The notes beneath the pieces were generated by a model. The model was given only the letters and a program-made list of their open reading frames with translations, ran no database searches and was not told where the DNA came from. The translations under genes and the position numbers were made by a program. From positions 1 to 37,536 of the forward strand of contig CAYGJZ010000041.1 of assembly GCA_964350265.1 (NCBI GenBank): a stretch of DNA of 37,536 bases, written 5' to 3'. The stretch comes from BQJD01 sp964350265 (lineage in GTDB: Bacteria; Pseudomonadota; Gammaproteobacteria; Arenicellales; CAJQKF01). This document shows positions 1 to 9,537 of this stretch, in pieces (within the stretch, counting starts at the first letter, position 1; every line of letters starts with the position of its first letter).

Positions 1-437
<437 letters not shown>

Positions 438-488
438 GGTAGGAACTCTGCGGTTGGTACGGATGTTGGTGGTCACGGGTGGCCGGGT

Positions 489-1247
489 TCAGCGGCCGCG
501 GTAGTCGTCGGTGGCATAGCGCGCGGCCAGGGCGTGGCGCGATCCCGGGTAGAGCAGGATGGCGCGGGTCACCACCGACTCGCCGCGAAAGGTGCGACGG
601 GTCAGCTTCAGGCACGGCTCGCCGCGACCGACCTTGAGCGCGGCGGCCACCGCCGGCTCGGGCAGTACCGCCTGCACCACGTGCTCCATCTCGTCGGGGG
701 TGACCTGGTCCACCAGGTAGGCGGTGGCGGTCTGCCGGGAGAAGTCGGCGGCGAGGAAGTCCGGCACCAGCGCCGGGTTGACGTGCCGGTCCTCGTACAG
801 CACCGGCTCTTCGTCCATGTAGTGCACCGCCACCAGGTGGAACACCGGTGCCCCCGGTGCCAGCGCCATGGCCTCGGCGATGGCGTCGCTGGCGGCCACC
901 GAGGCGAGGTCGTGCAGCACCAGGTGGTGGTTCCGTCCCATGGCGCGCACCTCGTCGGCGATGTCGCGCAACTCGATCAGGCTGGCATGGCGGCGCCGCT
1001 CGGCGACGAAGGTGCCGACGCCGTGCACGCGCACCAGCACGCCGTCCCGGGTCAGCTCGCGCAGGGCGCGGTGAATGGTCATGCGGCTGACGCGCAGCGA
1101 GGCCACCAGCTCGTTCTCCGACGGCAGCTTGCGGCCCGGCGCCCACTGCCCGGAATGCACGCGACGGGCGATCTCCTCCTTGATCTGCTGGTACAGCGGC
1201 AGCGCGGTGCGCCGATCCGGCCGGTGAAGTACGTCGCCGCGAGCCAT
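489..1247 (-). CDS. hutC: Histidine utilization repressor HutC (GntR/HutC family)
   Basis: Transcriptional repressor of the hut genes, released from DNA by urocanate in characterised relatives. The 252-residue protein has an N-terminal GntR winged helix-turn-helix at about residues 10-80 (LYQQIKEEIARRV, LPSENELVASLRVSRMTIHR, VHGVGTFVAERR) followed by a UTRA ligand-binding domain ending LLYPGSRHALAARY, the normal HutC layout and length. An upstream in-frame extension is open, but the ATG at 1245-1247 starts exactly at the conserved domain and lies only 2 bp after the hutI stop, so it is preferred. Being inside the operon, it should repress its own synthesis through the operator at 2511-2524. 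Confidence 0.93.
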   Translation of the reverse strand: MARGDVLHRPDRRTALPLYQQIKEEIARRVHSGQWAPGRKLPSENELVASLRVSRMTIHRALRELTRDGVLVRVHGVGTFVAERRRHASLIELRDIADEVRAMGRNHHLVLHDLASVAASDAIAEAMALAPGAPVFHLVAVHYMDEEPVLYEDRHVNPALVPDFLAADFSRQTATAYLVDQVTPDEMEHVVQAVLPEPAVAAALKVGRGEPCLKLTRRTFRGESVVTRAILLYPGSRHALAARYATDDYRGR

Positions 1248-1249
1248 GT

Positions 1250-2473
1250 TCAGGACACGAAGTACGGCGCTTTGCGCCAGTCGCCGCCGACCAGCACCCC
1301 GGCACAGGGGTTCAGGCCCAGGTTCACCGACAGCTCGGCGGGATGCTCCACGTCCCACAGCACCAGGTCGGCCACCTTGCCGGCCTCGATGCTGCCGATC
1401 TCCCCGTCCAGGCCCAGGGCCCGGGCGGCGTGGATGGTGACCCCGGCGAGCGCCTCTGCCGGGGTCATGCGGAACAGCGTGCAGGCCATGTTCATGGTCA
1501 ACAGCAGCGACGTCAGCGGCGAGGAACCGGGGTTGCAGTCGGTGGCCAGCGCCATCGGCACGCCGCGTGCGCGGAAGGCATCCATCGGCGGCAGGCGGGT
1601 CTCGCGCAGCACGAAGAAGGCGCCGGGCAGCAGCACCGCCACCGTGCCGTGCTCGGCGAGCACCGCCACGTCGTCCGCGGACAGGTACTCCAGGTGATCC
1701 ACCGACAGCGCGCCGCGACGCGCCGACAGGGCGGCGCCGCCGAGATCGCTGAGCTGCTCGGCATGGCACTTGATCGGCAGGTGATGCCTGGCCGCGGCCT
1801 CGAACACCCGGTCGACCTGTTCCGGGGTGAAGGCAATGCCCTCGCAGAAGGCGTCCACCGCGTCCACCAGGCCCGCCTGTGCCGCCGCCGGCAGCATCTC
1901 CTGGCAGACGTGGTCGACGTAGTCGTCGGCACGGCCGGCGAACTCCGGCGGCAGTGCATGGGCGCCGAGAAAGGTCGTGCGCACGCGCAGGCCGGTGTGC
2001 CGACCCAGGGCGCGGGCCACGCGCAGCATCTTCATCTCGTTGGCGGTGTCCAGGCCGTAGCCGGACTTGATCTCCACCGTGGTCACCCCTTCCTCAGCGA
2101 TCCGCGCAAGACGCGGCAGCGACTCGGCGAAGAGCATGTCGTCGGAGGCGGCGCGGGTGGCGTTGACGGTGCTCATGATGCCGCCGCCGCGACGGGCGAT
2201 CTCGGCATAGCTCACCCCTTCCAGGCGCTGCTCGAACTCCACCGCGCGGTTGCCGGCATGCACCAGGTGGGTGTGGCAGTCGACCAGTCCCGGGGTCAAC
2301 AGCCGCCCGGCGCAGTCGATGCGCCCGGCGCCGCTGCCGTCGGCCGGGCCATCCGCGCGCGGCCCGGCCCAGCGGATGCGGCCGGCGTCGACCACCACCA
2401 TGGCGTCGTGCACCAGGGCGGCGCCCGGCGCCATCGATGCCAACTTGACGTTGTCGAGAATGATTGCTGTCAT
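1250..2473 (-). CDS. hutI: Imidazolonepropionase
   Basis: Hydrolyses 4-imidazolone-5-propionate to N-formimino-L-glutamate, step three of histidine degradation; a cytoplasmic, metal-dependent amidohydrolase. The 407-residue product starts MTAIILDNVKLASM and has the amidohydrolase landmarks in order: HTHLVHAG metal site, the EIKSGYGLD segment, HAEQLSDLGG, DHLEYL and ATDCNPGSSPL. Length matches the family. A longer in-frame reading to 2620 would run through the HutC operator, so the ATG at 2471-2473 is chosen. It is the first gene of the leftward hut operon, with hutC starting 2 bp after its stop, and is divergent from hutF. Confidence 0.96.
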   Translation of the reverse strand: MTAIILDNVKLASMAPGAALVHDAMVVVDAGRIRWAGPRADGPADGSGAGRIDCAGRLLTPGLVDCHTHLVHAGNRAVEFEQRLEGVSYAEIARRGGGIMSTVNATRAASDDMLFAESLPRLARIAEEGVTTVEIKSGYGLDTANEMKMLRVARALGRHTGLRVRTTFLGAHALPPEFAGRADDYVDHVCQEMLPAAAQAGLVDAVDAFCEGIAFTPEQVDRVFEAAARHHLPIKCHAEQLSDLGGAALSARRGALSVDHLEYLSADDVAVLAEHGTVAVLLPGAFFVLRETRLPPMDAFRARGVPMALATDCNPGSSPLTSLLLTMNMACTLFRMTPAEALAGVTIHAARALGLDGEIGSIEAGKVADLVLWDVEHPAELSVNLGLNPCAGVLVGGDWRKAPYFVS

Positions 2474-2510
2474 GACCTGTCGCCCGGCGGTTTCCGCCCT
2501 CAAGGCTATA

Positions 2511-2524
2511 CTTGTATATACAAG
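2511..2524. promoter_or_regulatory. HutC operator palindrome in the hutI/hutF divergent promoter
   Basis: CTTGTATATACAAG is a perfect 14-bp palindrome in the 134-bp gap between the divergent hutI and hutF starts. Its core TGTATATACA matches the type of site bound by GntR/HutC repressors at hut promoters. -10-like TATAG sequences flank it on both sides (TATAGT at 2530-2535 for the rightward direction; its mirror about 2506-2511 for the leftward direction), so one bound HutC dimer could block both transcripts. Binding is inferred. Confidence 0.85.
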
Positions 2525-2607
2525 TTGGCTATAGTACATGGCATTCGCTTCTCCTGGCAACCTGCGTCCGCGCCCCGCGGCCGCCAGCATCCGGATCGCA
2601 CCCGACC

Positions 2608-3978
2608 ATGAGCCGCACATACTGGTGTCCCTCGGCGCTGACCAGCGAAGGCTGGCGCGACCACGTTGCCATTGTCGTCGACGATGACGGCAACATCACC
2701 CACGTCGGTGCCGACGTGCCCTGCGGCGATGCGTCGCCGCTGGCCGGCGCGGTGATCCCCGGCATCGCCAACCTGCATTCCCATGCCCACCAGCGCGCCA
2801 TGGCCGGGCTGGCGGAACGCGCCTCGAACCACGGCGACAGCTTCTGGACCTGGCGCGAGGCCATGTACCACTACGTCGAGCGCATCGGCCCGGAACAGCT
2901 CTACGCCATCGCCCGCCAGCTCTACGTGGAGATGCTCAAGGCCGGCTATACCACGGTGGCGGAGTTCCAGTACCTGCACCACGACACCGACGGACGGCCC
3001 TATGCCGACGTCGCCGAGATGACCCTGCAGTGCCTGGCCGCCGCCGGCGACACCGGCATTGCCTTCACCGCGCTGCCGGTGCTGTACCGCTACGGCGGCT
3101 TCGGCGAGCAATCGCCGTCGGCGGCGCAGCGGCGCTTCATCAACGATGCCGACGGCTTTCTCGCCATCGTCGAGGGCCTGCGCGATGCCACCGCCGAGGA
3201 CCACCAGGCGGTGGTGGGCATCGCACCGCACTCGCTGCGCGCGGTCAGCCCGGCACTGCTCGACACGGTGCTCGAGGCGGCCACCGGCCTGGTCGACGTG
3301 ATCCACGTGCACATCGCCGAGCAGCGCCGCGAGGTGGAGGACTGCCTCGCCCACCATGGACAGCGACCGGTGGCCTGGCTGCTCGACCATGCCGCGGTGG
3401 ACCACCGCTGGTGCCTGGTGCATGCCACCCACGTCGATCCGGCCGAAGTCCACGCGCTGGCCGCCAGCGGCGCCGTCGCCGGACTGTGCCCGACCACCGA
3501 GGCCAACCTCGGCGACGGCCTGTTTCCGGCCACCGCCTACCTGCGGGCCGGCGGCCAGTTCGGCATCGGCAGCGACAGCCACGTGTCGGTCAGCCCGGTG
3601 GAGGAACTGCGCTGGCTGGAATACGGCGTGCGCCTGGCCGAAGGCACCCGCAACGCACTGGCCACGACCACCGAACCGCATACCGGCCAGGCCCTGGTCC
3701 AGGCTGCGCTGGCCGGTGGCGCGCGGGCCTGCGCCCGCCAGGCCGGCGCCATCGCCGCCGGCGCACGCGCCGACTGGCTGGTGCTCGACGCGGACCATGC
3801 ACGGCTGCACGGCCGCCAGCGTCAGGCGCTGATCGACAGCTGGGTGTTCTCCGGCAACGAGAACCTGGTGCGCGACGTGTTCGTCGGCGGCCACCAGGTG
3901 ATCGAGGAAGGTCACCACGCCGACGAGGAAGCCATTGCCCGCGACTACCGTCGCGCCATCGACCAACTGCAATCCTGA
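2608..3978 (+). CDS. hutF: Formimidoylglutamate deiminase
   Basis: Deiminates N-formimino-L-glutamate to N-formyl-L-glutamate plus ammonia, so the organism uses the five-step histidine route in which HutG then releases formate. The 456-residue amidohydrolase shows IANLHSHAHQRAMAGLAER (metal-binding His pair), HVHIAEQRREVEDC, CLVHATHVDP, GLCPTTEANLGDGLF and GIGSDSHVSVSP, typical of HutF. The ATG at 2608 gives MSRTYWCPSALT, a normal HutF start; upstream in-frame starts would lie in or next to the operator. It is the first gene of a rightward pair with hutH 14 bp downstream, and is probably HutC-regulated from the shared divergent promoter. Confidence 0.95.
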   Translation: MSRTYWCPSALTSEGWRDHVAIVVDDDGNITHVGADVPCGDASPLAGAVIPGIANLHSHAHQRAMAGLAERASNHGDSFWTWREAMYHYVERIGPEQLYAIARQLYVEMLKAGYTTVAEFQYLHHDTDGRPYADVAEMTLQCLAAAGDTGIAFTALPVLYRYGGFGEQSPSAAQRRFINDADGFLAIVEGLRDATAEDHQAVVGIAPHSLRAVSPALLDTVLEAATGLVDVIHVHIAEQRREVEDCLAHHGQRPVAWLLDHAAVDHRWCLVHATHVDPAEVHALAASGAVAGLCPTTEANLGDGLFPATAYLRAGGQFGIGSDSHVSVSPVEELRWLEYGVRLAEGTRNALATTTEPHTGQALVQAALAGGARACARQAGAIAAGARADWLVLDADHARLHGRQRQALIDSWVFSGNENLVRDVFVGGHQVIEEGHHADEEAIARDYRRAIDQLQS

Positions 3979-3992
3979 GGCATCACCGAACC

Positions 3993-5531
3993 ATGGCAAG
4001 CACGCTGACCCTGGCACCGGGACAGGTCACCCTGGCCGAACTGGAACGTGTCTACCGCGACGAGGTCGTGGTCGAACTGGCCGACTGCCGCGAGGCGGTG
4101 GAACGGGCCGCCGCCCAGGTACGCCGCGCCGCCGGCGGCGAGGATGCCATCTACGGTGTCAACACCGGCTTCGGCAAGCTGGCCAGCACCCGCATCGCCC
4201 CCGGTGACACCGCGGCGCTGCAACGCAACCTGATCCGCTCGCACTGCTGCGGCGTCGGCGAACCGCTGTCGCCGGCGCTGGTGCGGCTGGTGATGGTGCT
4301 GAAGATGATCTCCCTGGGTCGCGGCGCCTCCGGGGTGCGCTACGAGATCATCGAACGGATGGGCGAGTGCCTGCGCCACGGCATCCTGCCGCGGGTACCG
4401 TCGCAGGGCTCGGTGGGCGCCTCGGGAGACCTGGCGCCGCTGGCCCACCTGACCGCGGCCCTGATCGGCGAGGGCGAGGTGCTCTACCGTGGCCAGTGGC
4501 GGCAGGCCGGGGAAGCCCTGGCCGAGGCCGGGCTGGCCCCGCTGACCCTCGGCCCCAAGGAAGGGCTGGGCATGATCAACGGCACCCAGGTGTCCACCGC
4601 GCTGGCCCTGGCCGGGTTGTTCGACGCCTGGCGACTGGCGCAGTCGGCGCTGGTCACCGGCGCCCTGGCCGGCGATGCGCTGATGGCCTCCACCGCCCCC
4701 TTCCACCCGGCCATCCATGCCCTGCGCGGTCATCCCGGCCAGGTCGAGGCCGCCGCCCGGCTGGCGGCGCTCAGCGAGGGCTCGGCGATCCGCGAATCCC
4801 ACCGCCAGGCCGACAGCCGCGTGCAGGACCCCTACTGCCTGCGCTGCCAGCCCCAGGTGATGGGCGCCTGCATCGATCTCCTGCGCCAGGTGGCCGGCAC
4901 GCTGGTCATCGAGGCCAACGCGGTGACCGACAACCCGCTGGTGATCGGCGAAGAGGACGGCATCGTCTCCGGCGGCAACTTCCACGCCGAGCCGGTGGCC
5001 TTCGCCGCCGACCAGGTGGCGCTGGCCATCTGCGAGATCGGCTCGATCACCGAGCGGCGCATCGCCACGCTGGTCGACCCCGCCCTGAACTACGGCCTGC
5101 CGGCCTTCCTCTCGCCGCGCCCCGGGCTGAACTCCGGCTACATGATCGCCGAGGTCACCGCCGCCGCGCTGATGGCCGAGAACAAGCAGCGCGCCATGCC
5201 CTGCTCGGTGGACTCCACCCCCACCAGCGCCAACCAGGAGGACCACGTGTCCATGGCCTGCCACGGTGCCCGCCGGCTGGCGGCCATGAACGACAACCTC
5301 GGCCACGTCATTGCCATCGAGTGGCTGGTGGCGGCCCAGGGCGTGGAATGCCGACGACCACTGGCCAGCAGCGCGCCGCTGGAAGCGGCCCTGTCGCTGC
5401 TGCGCGGGCAGGTGCCCGCCCTCGACGACGACCGCGCCCTGTCCGACGACATCGCCCGCGCCGCGGCGCTGGTCCGCGACGGCAGCCTGCTTGGAACCGT
5501 CGGCGAACCGCCGCTGCCGTCAGCGGCCTGA
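3993..5531 (+). CDS. hutH: Histidine ammonia-lyase
   Basis: Removes ammonia from L-histidine to form trans-urocanate, the committing first step and the source of the urocanate inducer. The 512-residue protein has the family length and the VNTGFGKLAS segment near residue 56. The Ala143-Ser144-Gly145 triad in GSVGASGDLAPL cyclises to the MIO electrophilic cofactor. GMINGTQVS, SGGNFHAEPV and CSVDSTPTSANQEDHVSM complete the active site. The ATG at 3993 lies 14 bp after the hutF stop and the two are probably cotranscribed. Its 3' end overlaps the convergent membrane-protein gene by 12 bp, leaving no room for a dedicated terminator. Confidence 0.97.
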   Translation: MASTLTLAPGQVTLAELERVYRDEVVVELADCREAVERAAAQVRRAAGGEDAIYGVNTGFGKLASTRIAPGDTAALQRNLIRSHCCGVGEPLSPALVRLVMVLKMISLGRGASGVRYEIIERMGECLRHGILPRVPSQGSVGASGDLAPLAHLTAALIGEGEVLYRGQWRQAGEALAEAGLAPLTLGPKEGLGMINGTQVSTALALAGLFDAWRLAQSALVTGALAGDALMASTAPFHPAIHALRGHPGQVEAAARLAALSEGSAIRESHRQADSRVQDPYCLRCQPQVMGACIDLLRQVAGTLVIEANAVTDNPLVIGEEDGIVSGGNFHAEPVAFAADQVALAICEIGSITERRIATLVDPALNYGLPAFLSPRPGLNSGYMIAEVTAAALMAENKQRAMPCSVDSTPTSANQEDHVSMACHGARRLAAMNDNLGHVIAIEWLVAAQGVECRRPLASSAPLEAALSLLRGQVPALDDDRALSDDIARAAALVRDGSLLGTVGEPPLPSAA

Positions 5532-6275
5532 CCAGCGCGTCGAGGCCGTCGCGCGGCGGCCACCGCGCCGGGTCCGGCCACATCGCGCCCGCCAGCCAGT
5601 GACGACGGCCAGCGCGAGCGCGGTCATGGCCAGCGCCAGGTAGGCACCGGCCAGTACCCGCGCGCCGAGCAGCCAGGCGGTGACCGCGTCGATGAAGCCG
5701 AGCAGGCCGCCGGGCAGAACCAGCAGCCAGGTCCACGGCCAGCGCCACGCACGCGCCAGCAGCAGCACGGCGAAGGTGGCGAACACCAGGGTATGCGGCG
5801 CGGTGGCAAAGTGACCGACCTGGTCGAGGCCCGCCTGACCCAGCGCCTGCACCGGCCCGAGCAGGAAAGACAGCAGCAGCCATCCTGTCCCCAGCGTACC
5901 CGCCAGGTCCCGTCGCGCCAGCCGACCACCCGGCGACCGCCAGGCGAGCAGGGCCAGGCACAGCCCCTGGGCGATGGCCAGCACGCCGAGGGGAGTGGCC
6001 GCCAGCGAGATGTCGGCGAGGTAGCCGAACAGGAAGCCTGCCGCGAGGTAGCACCAGAGCACGGCGAACACCGCGAGGACCCCCCGCGCCGACACGGCGC
6101 GACCGGCCAGCAGGGCGGCCAGCAGCAGCGCGCCGCCCAGCACGACGACGAGGACCGGCAGCCGGTGATCCTGGTGAAAGGCCGCCAGCACGTCGCGCCA
6201 GGCCGGCAGCGCGTACATCACCATGCGCGAGGGCTCGGCCACCAGCACGGCCCACTCGGCGAGCAGACCGGTCAC
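5520..6275 (-). CDS. Polytopic membrane protein, DUF6064-like
   Basis: A 251-residue hydrophobic protein with about six to seven membrane segments (for example LPVLVVVLGGALLLAALLAG, VLAVFAVLWCYLAAGFLFGY and WTWLLVLPGGLLGFIDAVTA) and a basic C-terminal tail. The pattern of an N-terminal amphipathic segment followed by regularly spaced helices resembles DUF6064 proteins, a family of unknown function; this assignment is from memory of the pattern and is tentative. It starts with GTG at 6273-6275, and that GTGA overlaps the stop of the upstream aldo/keto reductase, so the two are translationally coupled and probably act together. The last 12 bp overlap hutH on the other strand. Confidence 0.55.
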   Translation of the reverse strand: MTGLLAEWAVLVAEPSRMVMYALPAWRDVLAAFHQDHRLPVLVVVLGGALLLAALLAGRAVSARGVLAVFAVLWCYLAAGFLFGYLADISLAATPLGVLAIAQGLCLALLAWRSPGGRLARRDLAGTLGTGWLLLSFLLGPVQALGQAGLDQVGHFATAPHTLVFATFAVLLLARAWRWPWTWLLVLPGGLLGFIDAVTAWLLGARVLAGAYLALAMTALALAVVTGWRARCGRTRRGGRRATASTRWSGR

Positions 6276-7207
6276 AGCGCGGCGAGGTGTGCGGCCATGC
6301 GTTCGCGCGCGGCGGCGTCGGGCAGCGGCCCGGTGCCACCGCGCATGTTCTCGCGCAGGTGCTCCACCCGCGTGGTGGCCGGGATGACGCAGGTCACCGC
6401 CGGGTGGGAAAGAATGAACTTGAGAAAGTACGAGGCCCAGTCCGGGCAGCCGATCTCGGCGGCGAAGCCGGGCAACGGCTGGTCGCCGTAGGCATCGAAC
6501 AACCGGCCGCCGCGGAACGGCCGGTTGACGATGACGGCGATGCCCAGGTCCGCGGCCAGCGGCAGCAGCTCGCGCTCGGCGCCGCGGTCGAGAATGTTGT
6601 AGGTGAACTGGGCGAAGTCGGGCCGCACCTTGCGACAGATGTCGGCGAACTCCTCGTGGCGCAGCCCGTGGGAGGTGGTGATGCCCAGGTAGCGGATGCG
6701 ACCGGACGCCTTCAGGGCACGCAGCGTGTCCAGCTGGGTGCGCCAGTCCACCAGGTTGTGCACCTGCACCAGGTCGAGCACCGCCTCGCCCCAGTGTTGC
6801 CGCGACGCTTCGATCTGCTTAAGCCCGGCTTCACCGCCGCGGGTCCACACCTTGGTGGCGGAGAACAGCGAGGCCGGTCGGCCAAGGGCGTCCAGGCAGT
6901 GGCCGACCACCGCCTCGGAGGAGCCGTACATGGGCGAGGAATCGATCATGCCGCCACCGAGCTCGAAGAAGGCCCGCGCCACCGCGAGCCGCGCCGCGCG
7001 CAGCCCTTCGCTGCCGCCGACGTTGAAGGTAATCCAGGTACCCATGCCCACGCAGGGCAGACGTTCGCCGCTGGCCGGCACCACCCGCCGATGCACGGCC
7101 TGGCCATCGGCGAACACCGGCGCCAGGGCACCGGCCGCGACGCCGCCGGCCAGGCGCAGGAAGTCGCGTCGTCGCAGTGTTGGCGGGGCGAAGGGACGAT
7201 GCTGCAT
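6272..7207 (-). CDS. Tat-exported aldo/keto reductase
   Basis: NAD(P)H-dependent aldo/keto reductase of 311 residues with a twin-arginine signal at the N-terminus (LRRRDFLRLAGGVAAGALAP), implying export of the folded enzyme to the periplasm. The catalytic tetrad is present: Asp and Tyr in GGMIDSSPMYGSSE, Lys in FSATKVWTRG and His in LDLVQVHNLVDW. The C-terminal segment ILSHPAVTCVIPATTRVEHL resembles the nucleotide-binding end of the barrel. The ATG at 7205-7207 has a good ribosome site (GGAGAAC) and places the Arg-Arg pair correctly; a longer reading to 7324 is unlikely. Natural substrate unknown. It is the first gene of a coupled pair with the DUF6064-like membrane protein. A periplasmic enzyme would lack free NAD(P)H, so cofactor retention through Tat folding is an open question. 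Confidence 0.85.
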   Translation of the reverse strand: MQHRPFAPPTLRRRDFLRLAGGVAAGALAPVFADGQAVHRRVVPASGERLPCVGMGTWITFNVGGSEGLRAARLAVARAFFELGGGMIDSSPMYGSSEAVVGHCLDALGRPASLFSATKVWTRGGEAGLKQIEASRQHWGEAVLDLVQVHNLVDWRTQLDTLRALKASGRIRYLGITTSHGLRHEEFADICRKVRPDFAQFTYNILDRGAERELLPLAADLGIAVIVNRPFRGGRLFDAYGDQPLPGFAAEIGCPDWASYFLKFILSHPAVTCVIPATTRVEHLRENMRGGTGPLPDAAARERMAAHLAAL

Positions 7208-7406
7208 GCTGTTCTCCGAAGGGGATGGTCGTGCACCGGCCGGGAGCGGGCCTTTCCCCAGGCGTGAATATCCGCGAAAATAGCCTACGGCACGAACCAC
7301 GCCGATCGAATTACCGTCGCGCAATCACCGCGTCGGCTACACGTACCCGTTTCACGCGCCCCCGTCGCACCGGCCCCGCGCGCAGCCGGCCCGGTGCCAG
7401 GTTGTC

Positions 7407-8729
7407 ATGGCATTTTCGCACACCGACATTGTCGCCCCCACGCGGCGCCTGCCCACCGGCATTGCCGGCTGGCTGCTGTTCGCCATGCTGGTGCTGTCGG
7501 TGCTGCGCAATCCCGGCGGCGACCTCGCCATGTGGTTGTCCGGCGCGGCGGCCTGGCTGGCGGCGCTGCTGCTGTGGCCCCGGGTGACCACCGCGCAGCG
7601 CGTGCAGATGGTCATCATCGTTTCCGTCGGCGTGGTGCTGGCATCGTGGGCCATGCTGCGCGGCACGCCCATCTCCCTGCAACAGGCGCTGGGCCAGAAC
7701 CAGCTGATCCTCGCCATGCTGGCGGCGGTGAGCTTCCTGAAACTGGTCAACCGCCCGGTGGTGGCCGGGGAGCAGGTGCCGGTGGGTCGCGCGGCCTTCC
7801 TGCGCACCCTGCTCGGCCTGCACCTGTTCGGTGCCACGCTGAACATCACCGCGGTGGTCATCTTCGCCGACCGGCTCGCCGCGCAGGCACCCTTCACGCG
7901 CCTGCAGGCGCTGATGATCAGTCGCGGCTTCTGCCTGTCGGTGATGTACTCGCCCTTCATCGCCGGCATGGGCATGGCACTGGCGCTGGCGCCGGGATCG
8001 CGGCTGGAGGTGCTGGCGCTGGCCGGGATTCCGCTGTCCGTGGTCGGCCTCGGCCTGACCTACCTGCTGCTCGCGCGGTCCGACAAAGGCGCCATCGAGA
8101 CGTTTCGCGGCTACCCCATTCACCTCGACAGCCTGTGGCTGCCGCTGGTGCTGGCGGTCAGCGTGCTGGGCCTGCACCGGCTCTACCCGTCGCTGTCGGT
8201 GCTGACCCTGATCTCGGTGTCGGCACCGGTACTGGTGGCCCTGGTGGTGTGCCGCCAGCGCGGCCTGCGCGGCGGCGCGCGGCGCCTCGCCGACCATGTT
8301 CACCACGGCCTGCCGGACATGTCCGGCGAACTCCTGCTGTTCCTCGGCGCCGGGGTGCTGGCCGCCGGCCTGACCAGCGTGTTCGCCAGCTTCGGCAACC
8401 ACGTGCCCTTCGAGACCTTCGATGCCACCGCCGCCGTCACCACGCTGGCGCTGATCGTGGTGGCCGGGGGCATCGGCATCCATCCCATTGTCTGCGTCTC
8501 CTTCCTGGCGCCGATGCTGGCGCCCATCGAGCCGGACCCGAACCTGCTCGCCCTGGTCTTCGTCAGCGGCTGGGCCATCGGCTGCACGGTCAGCCCGTTC
8601 TCCGGCACCAACCTGACCATGCAGGGACGCTACGGCATCAGCACCTGGGCGATCACCCGTGGCAACATCGGCTACTCGGCACTGATGGTGGCCGCCGCCA
8701 GCGTGGCATTCGTGCTGATGGCGCCATGA
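7407..8729 (+). CDS. 12-TM permease, ion-transporter-superfamily-like
   Basis: Integral inner-membrane protein of 440 residues with about 12 hydrophobic segments in two halves, separated by a polar loop (CRQRGLRGGARRLADHVHHGLPDMSGE, about residues 275-300). Small-residue motifs such as MYSPFIAGMGMAL in the first half and VSPFSGTNLTMQGRYGIS in the second sit at equivalent places, as the paired hairpin loops do in anion and organic-acid permeases of the IT superfamily (DASS, CitMHS, ArsB type). I cannot assign the family or substrate precisely. The start ATG at 7407 follows a 199-bp divergent gap shared with the aldo/keto reductase. It stands alone; the next gene begins 79 bp later. Confidence 0.55.
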   Translation: MAFSHTDIVAPTRRLPTGIAGWLLFAMLVLSVLRNPGGDLAMWLSGAAAWLAALLLWPRVTTAQRVQMVIIVSVGVVLASWAMLRGTPISLQQALGQNQLILAMLAAVSFLKLVNRPVVAGEQVPVGRAAFLRTLLGLHLFGATLNITAVVIFADRLAAQAPFTRLQALMISRGFCLSVMYSPFIAGMGMALALAPGSRLEVLALAGIPLSVVGLGLTYLLLARSDKGAIETFRGYPIHLDSLWLPLVLAVSVLGLHRLYPSLSVLTLISVSAPVLVALVVCRQRGLRGGARRLADHVHHGLPDMSGELLLFLGAGVLAAGLTSVFASFGNHVPFETFDATAAVTTLALIVVAGGIGIHPIVCVSFLAPMLAPIEPDPNLLALVFVSGWAIGCTVSPFSGTNLTMQGRYGISTWAITRGNIGYSALMVAAASVAFVLMAP

Positions 8730-8808
8730 AGCCGGCACAGCCGGTTGCCGCCCTCGTTGCCGGCCCCCTATCATCCAGACGCGTGACACGCACCACCACA
8801 GACGATCC

Positions 8809-9525
8809 ATGCCAACCATGAAAACCGAATCCCCGGCGACCCCGACGCACAAGCCAAGACCCCTGGTCGACCTGGTGGTCAGCATCGTCGCGCCGTCGGT
8901 GATCCTGATGAAGCTCAGTGGCGACGAGTGGCTCGGCGCCGCCGGCGCGCTGGTGGTGGCGCTGGCCTTCCCGCTGGGCTGGGGCCTGTTCGAACTGGCG
9001 CGCTACCGCAAGTTCAACTTCATCGCCATCCTCGGCCTGGTCAGCGTGCTGCTCACCGGCGGCATCGGCCTGTTGAAGATCGATCCACAGTGGCTGGCGA
9101 TCAAGGAAGCGGCCATCCCGGGCATCATCGGCCTGGTGGTGCTGGCCTCCACCCACACCCGCTTTCCGCTGGTGCGCACGCTGCTCTACAACCCCGCCAT
9201 TCTCAACACCGAGCGCATTGCCCAACGTCTCGAGGAAGGACGCAACGTGGAACGCTTCGAATCCCGGCTGCTGCAGGCCAACTACCTGCTGGCCGGCACC
9301 TTCGCCTTTTCCGCGGTGATGAACTACGTGCTGGCGAAGTGGATCGTGACCAGCGACGCCGGCAGCGCCGCCTTCAACGAGGAACTCGGCAGGCTGACCC
9401 TGGTCAGCTACCCGATGATCGCGATCCCGTCGATGATCATGATGATCGGCATCTTCTGGTACCTGTGGCGCACCATTCACGGCCTGACCGGGCTGGCGCT
9501 GGAGGACATCCTGGTCCAGAAGTAG
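8809..9525 (+). CDS. VC0807-family membrane protein
   Basis: A 238-residue protein with five to six predicted membrane helices and the conserved central motif VVLASTHTRFPLVRTLLYNP, then an amphipathic stretch (ERIAQRLEEGRNVERFESRLL) before the last helices. This architecture matches the VC0807 family, distantly like intracellular septation protein A; function is unknown. The ATG at 8809 and an in-frame ATG at 8818 are both possible, and neither has a clear ribosome site. The gene is followed 13 bp later by a strong hairpin that probably ends transcription from both sides. Confidence 0.7.
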   Translation: MPTMKTESPATPTHKPRPLVDLVVSIVAPSVILMKLSGDEWLGAAGALVVALAFPLGWGLFELARYRKFNFIAILGLVSVLLTGGIGLLKIDPQWLAIKEAAIPGIIGLVVLASTHTRFPLVRTLLYNPAILNTERIAQRLEEGRNVERFESRLLQANYLLAGTFAFSAVMNYVLAKWIVTSDAGSAAFNEELGRLTLVSYPMIAIPSMIMMIGIFWYLWRTIHGLTGLALEDILVQK

Positions 9526-9537
9526 ACATCCGGTCAG

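Noticed and set aside
3945..5306. Long open frame antisense to hutH
   Set aside because: Same cause; the composition is biased and there is no domain or start signal, while hutH is unambiguous.
7311..8885. Open frame of 524 codons antisense to the 12-TM permease
   Set aside because: The product is Gln/His/Arg-rich with no hydrophobic core, and the sense strand has a regular membrane-protein pattern.
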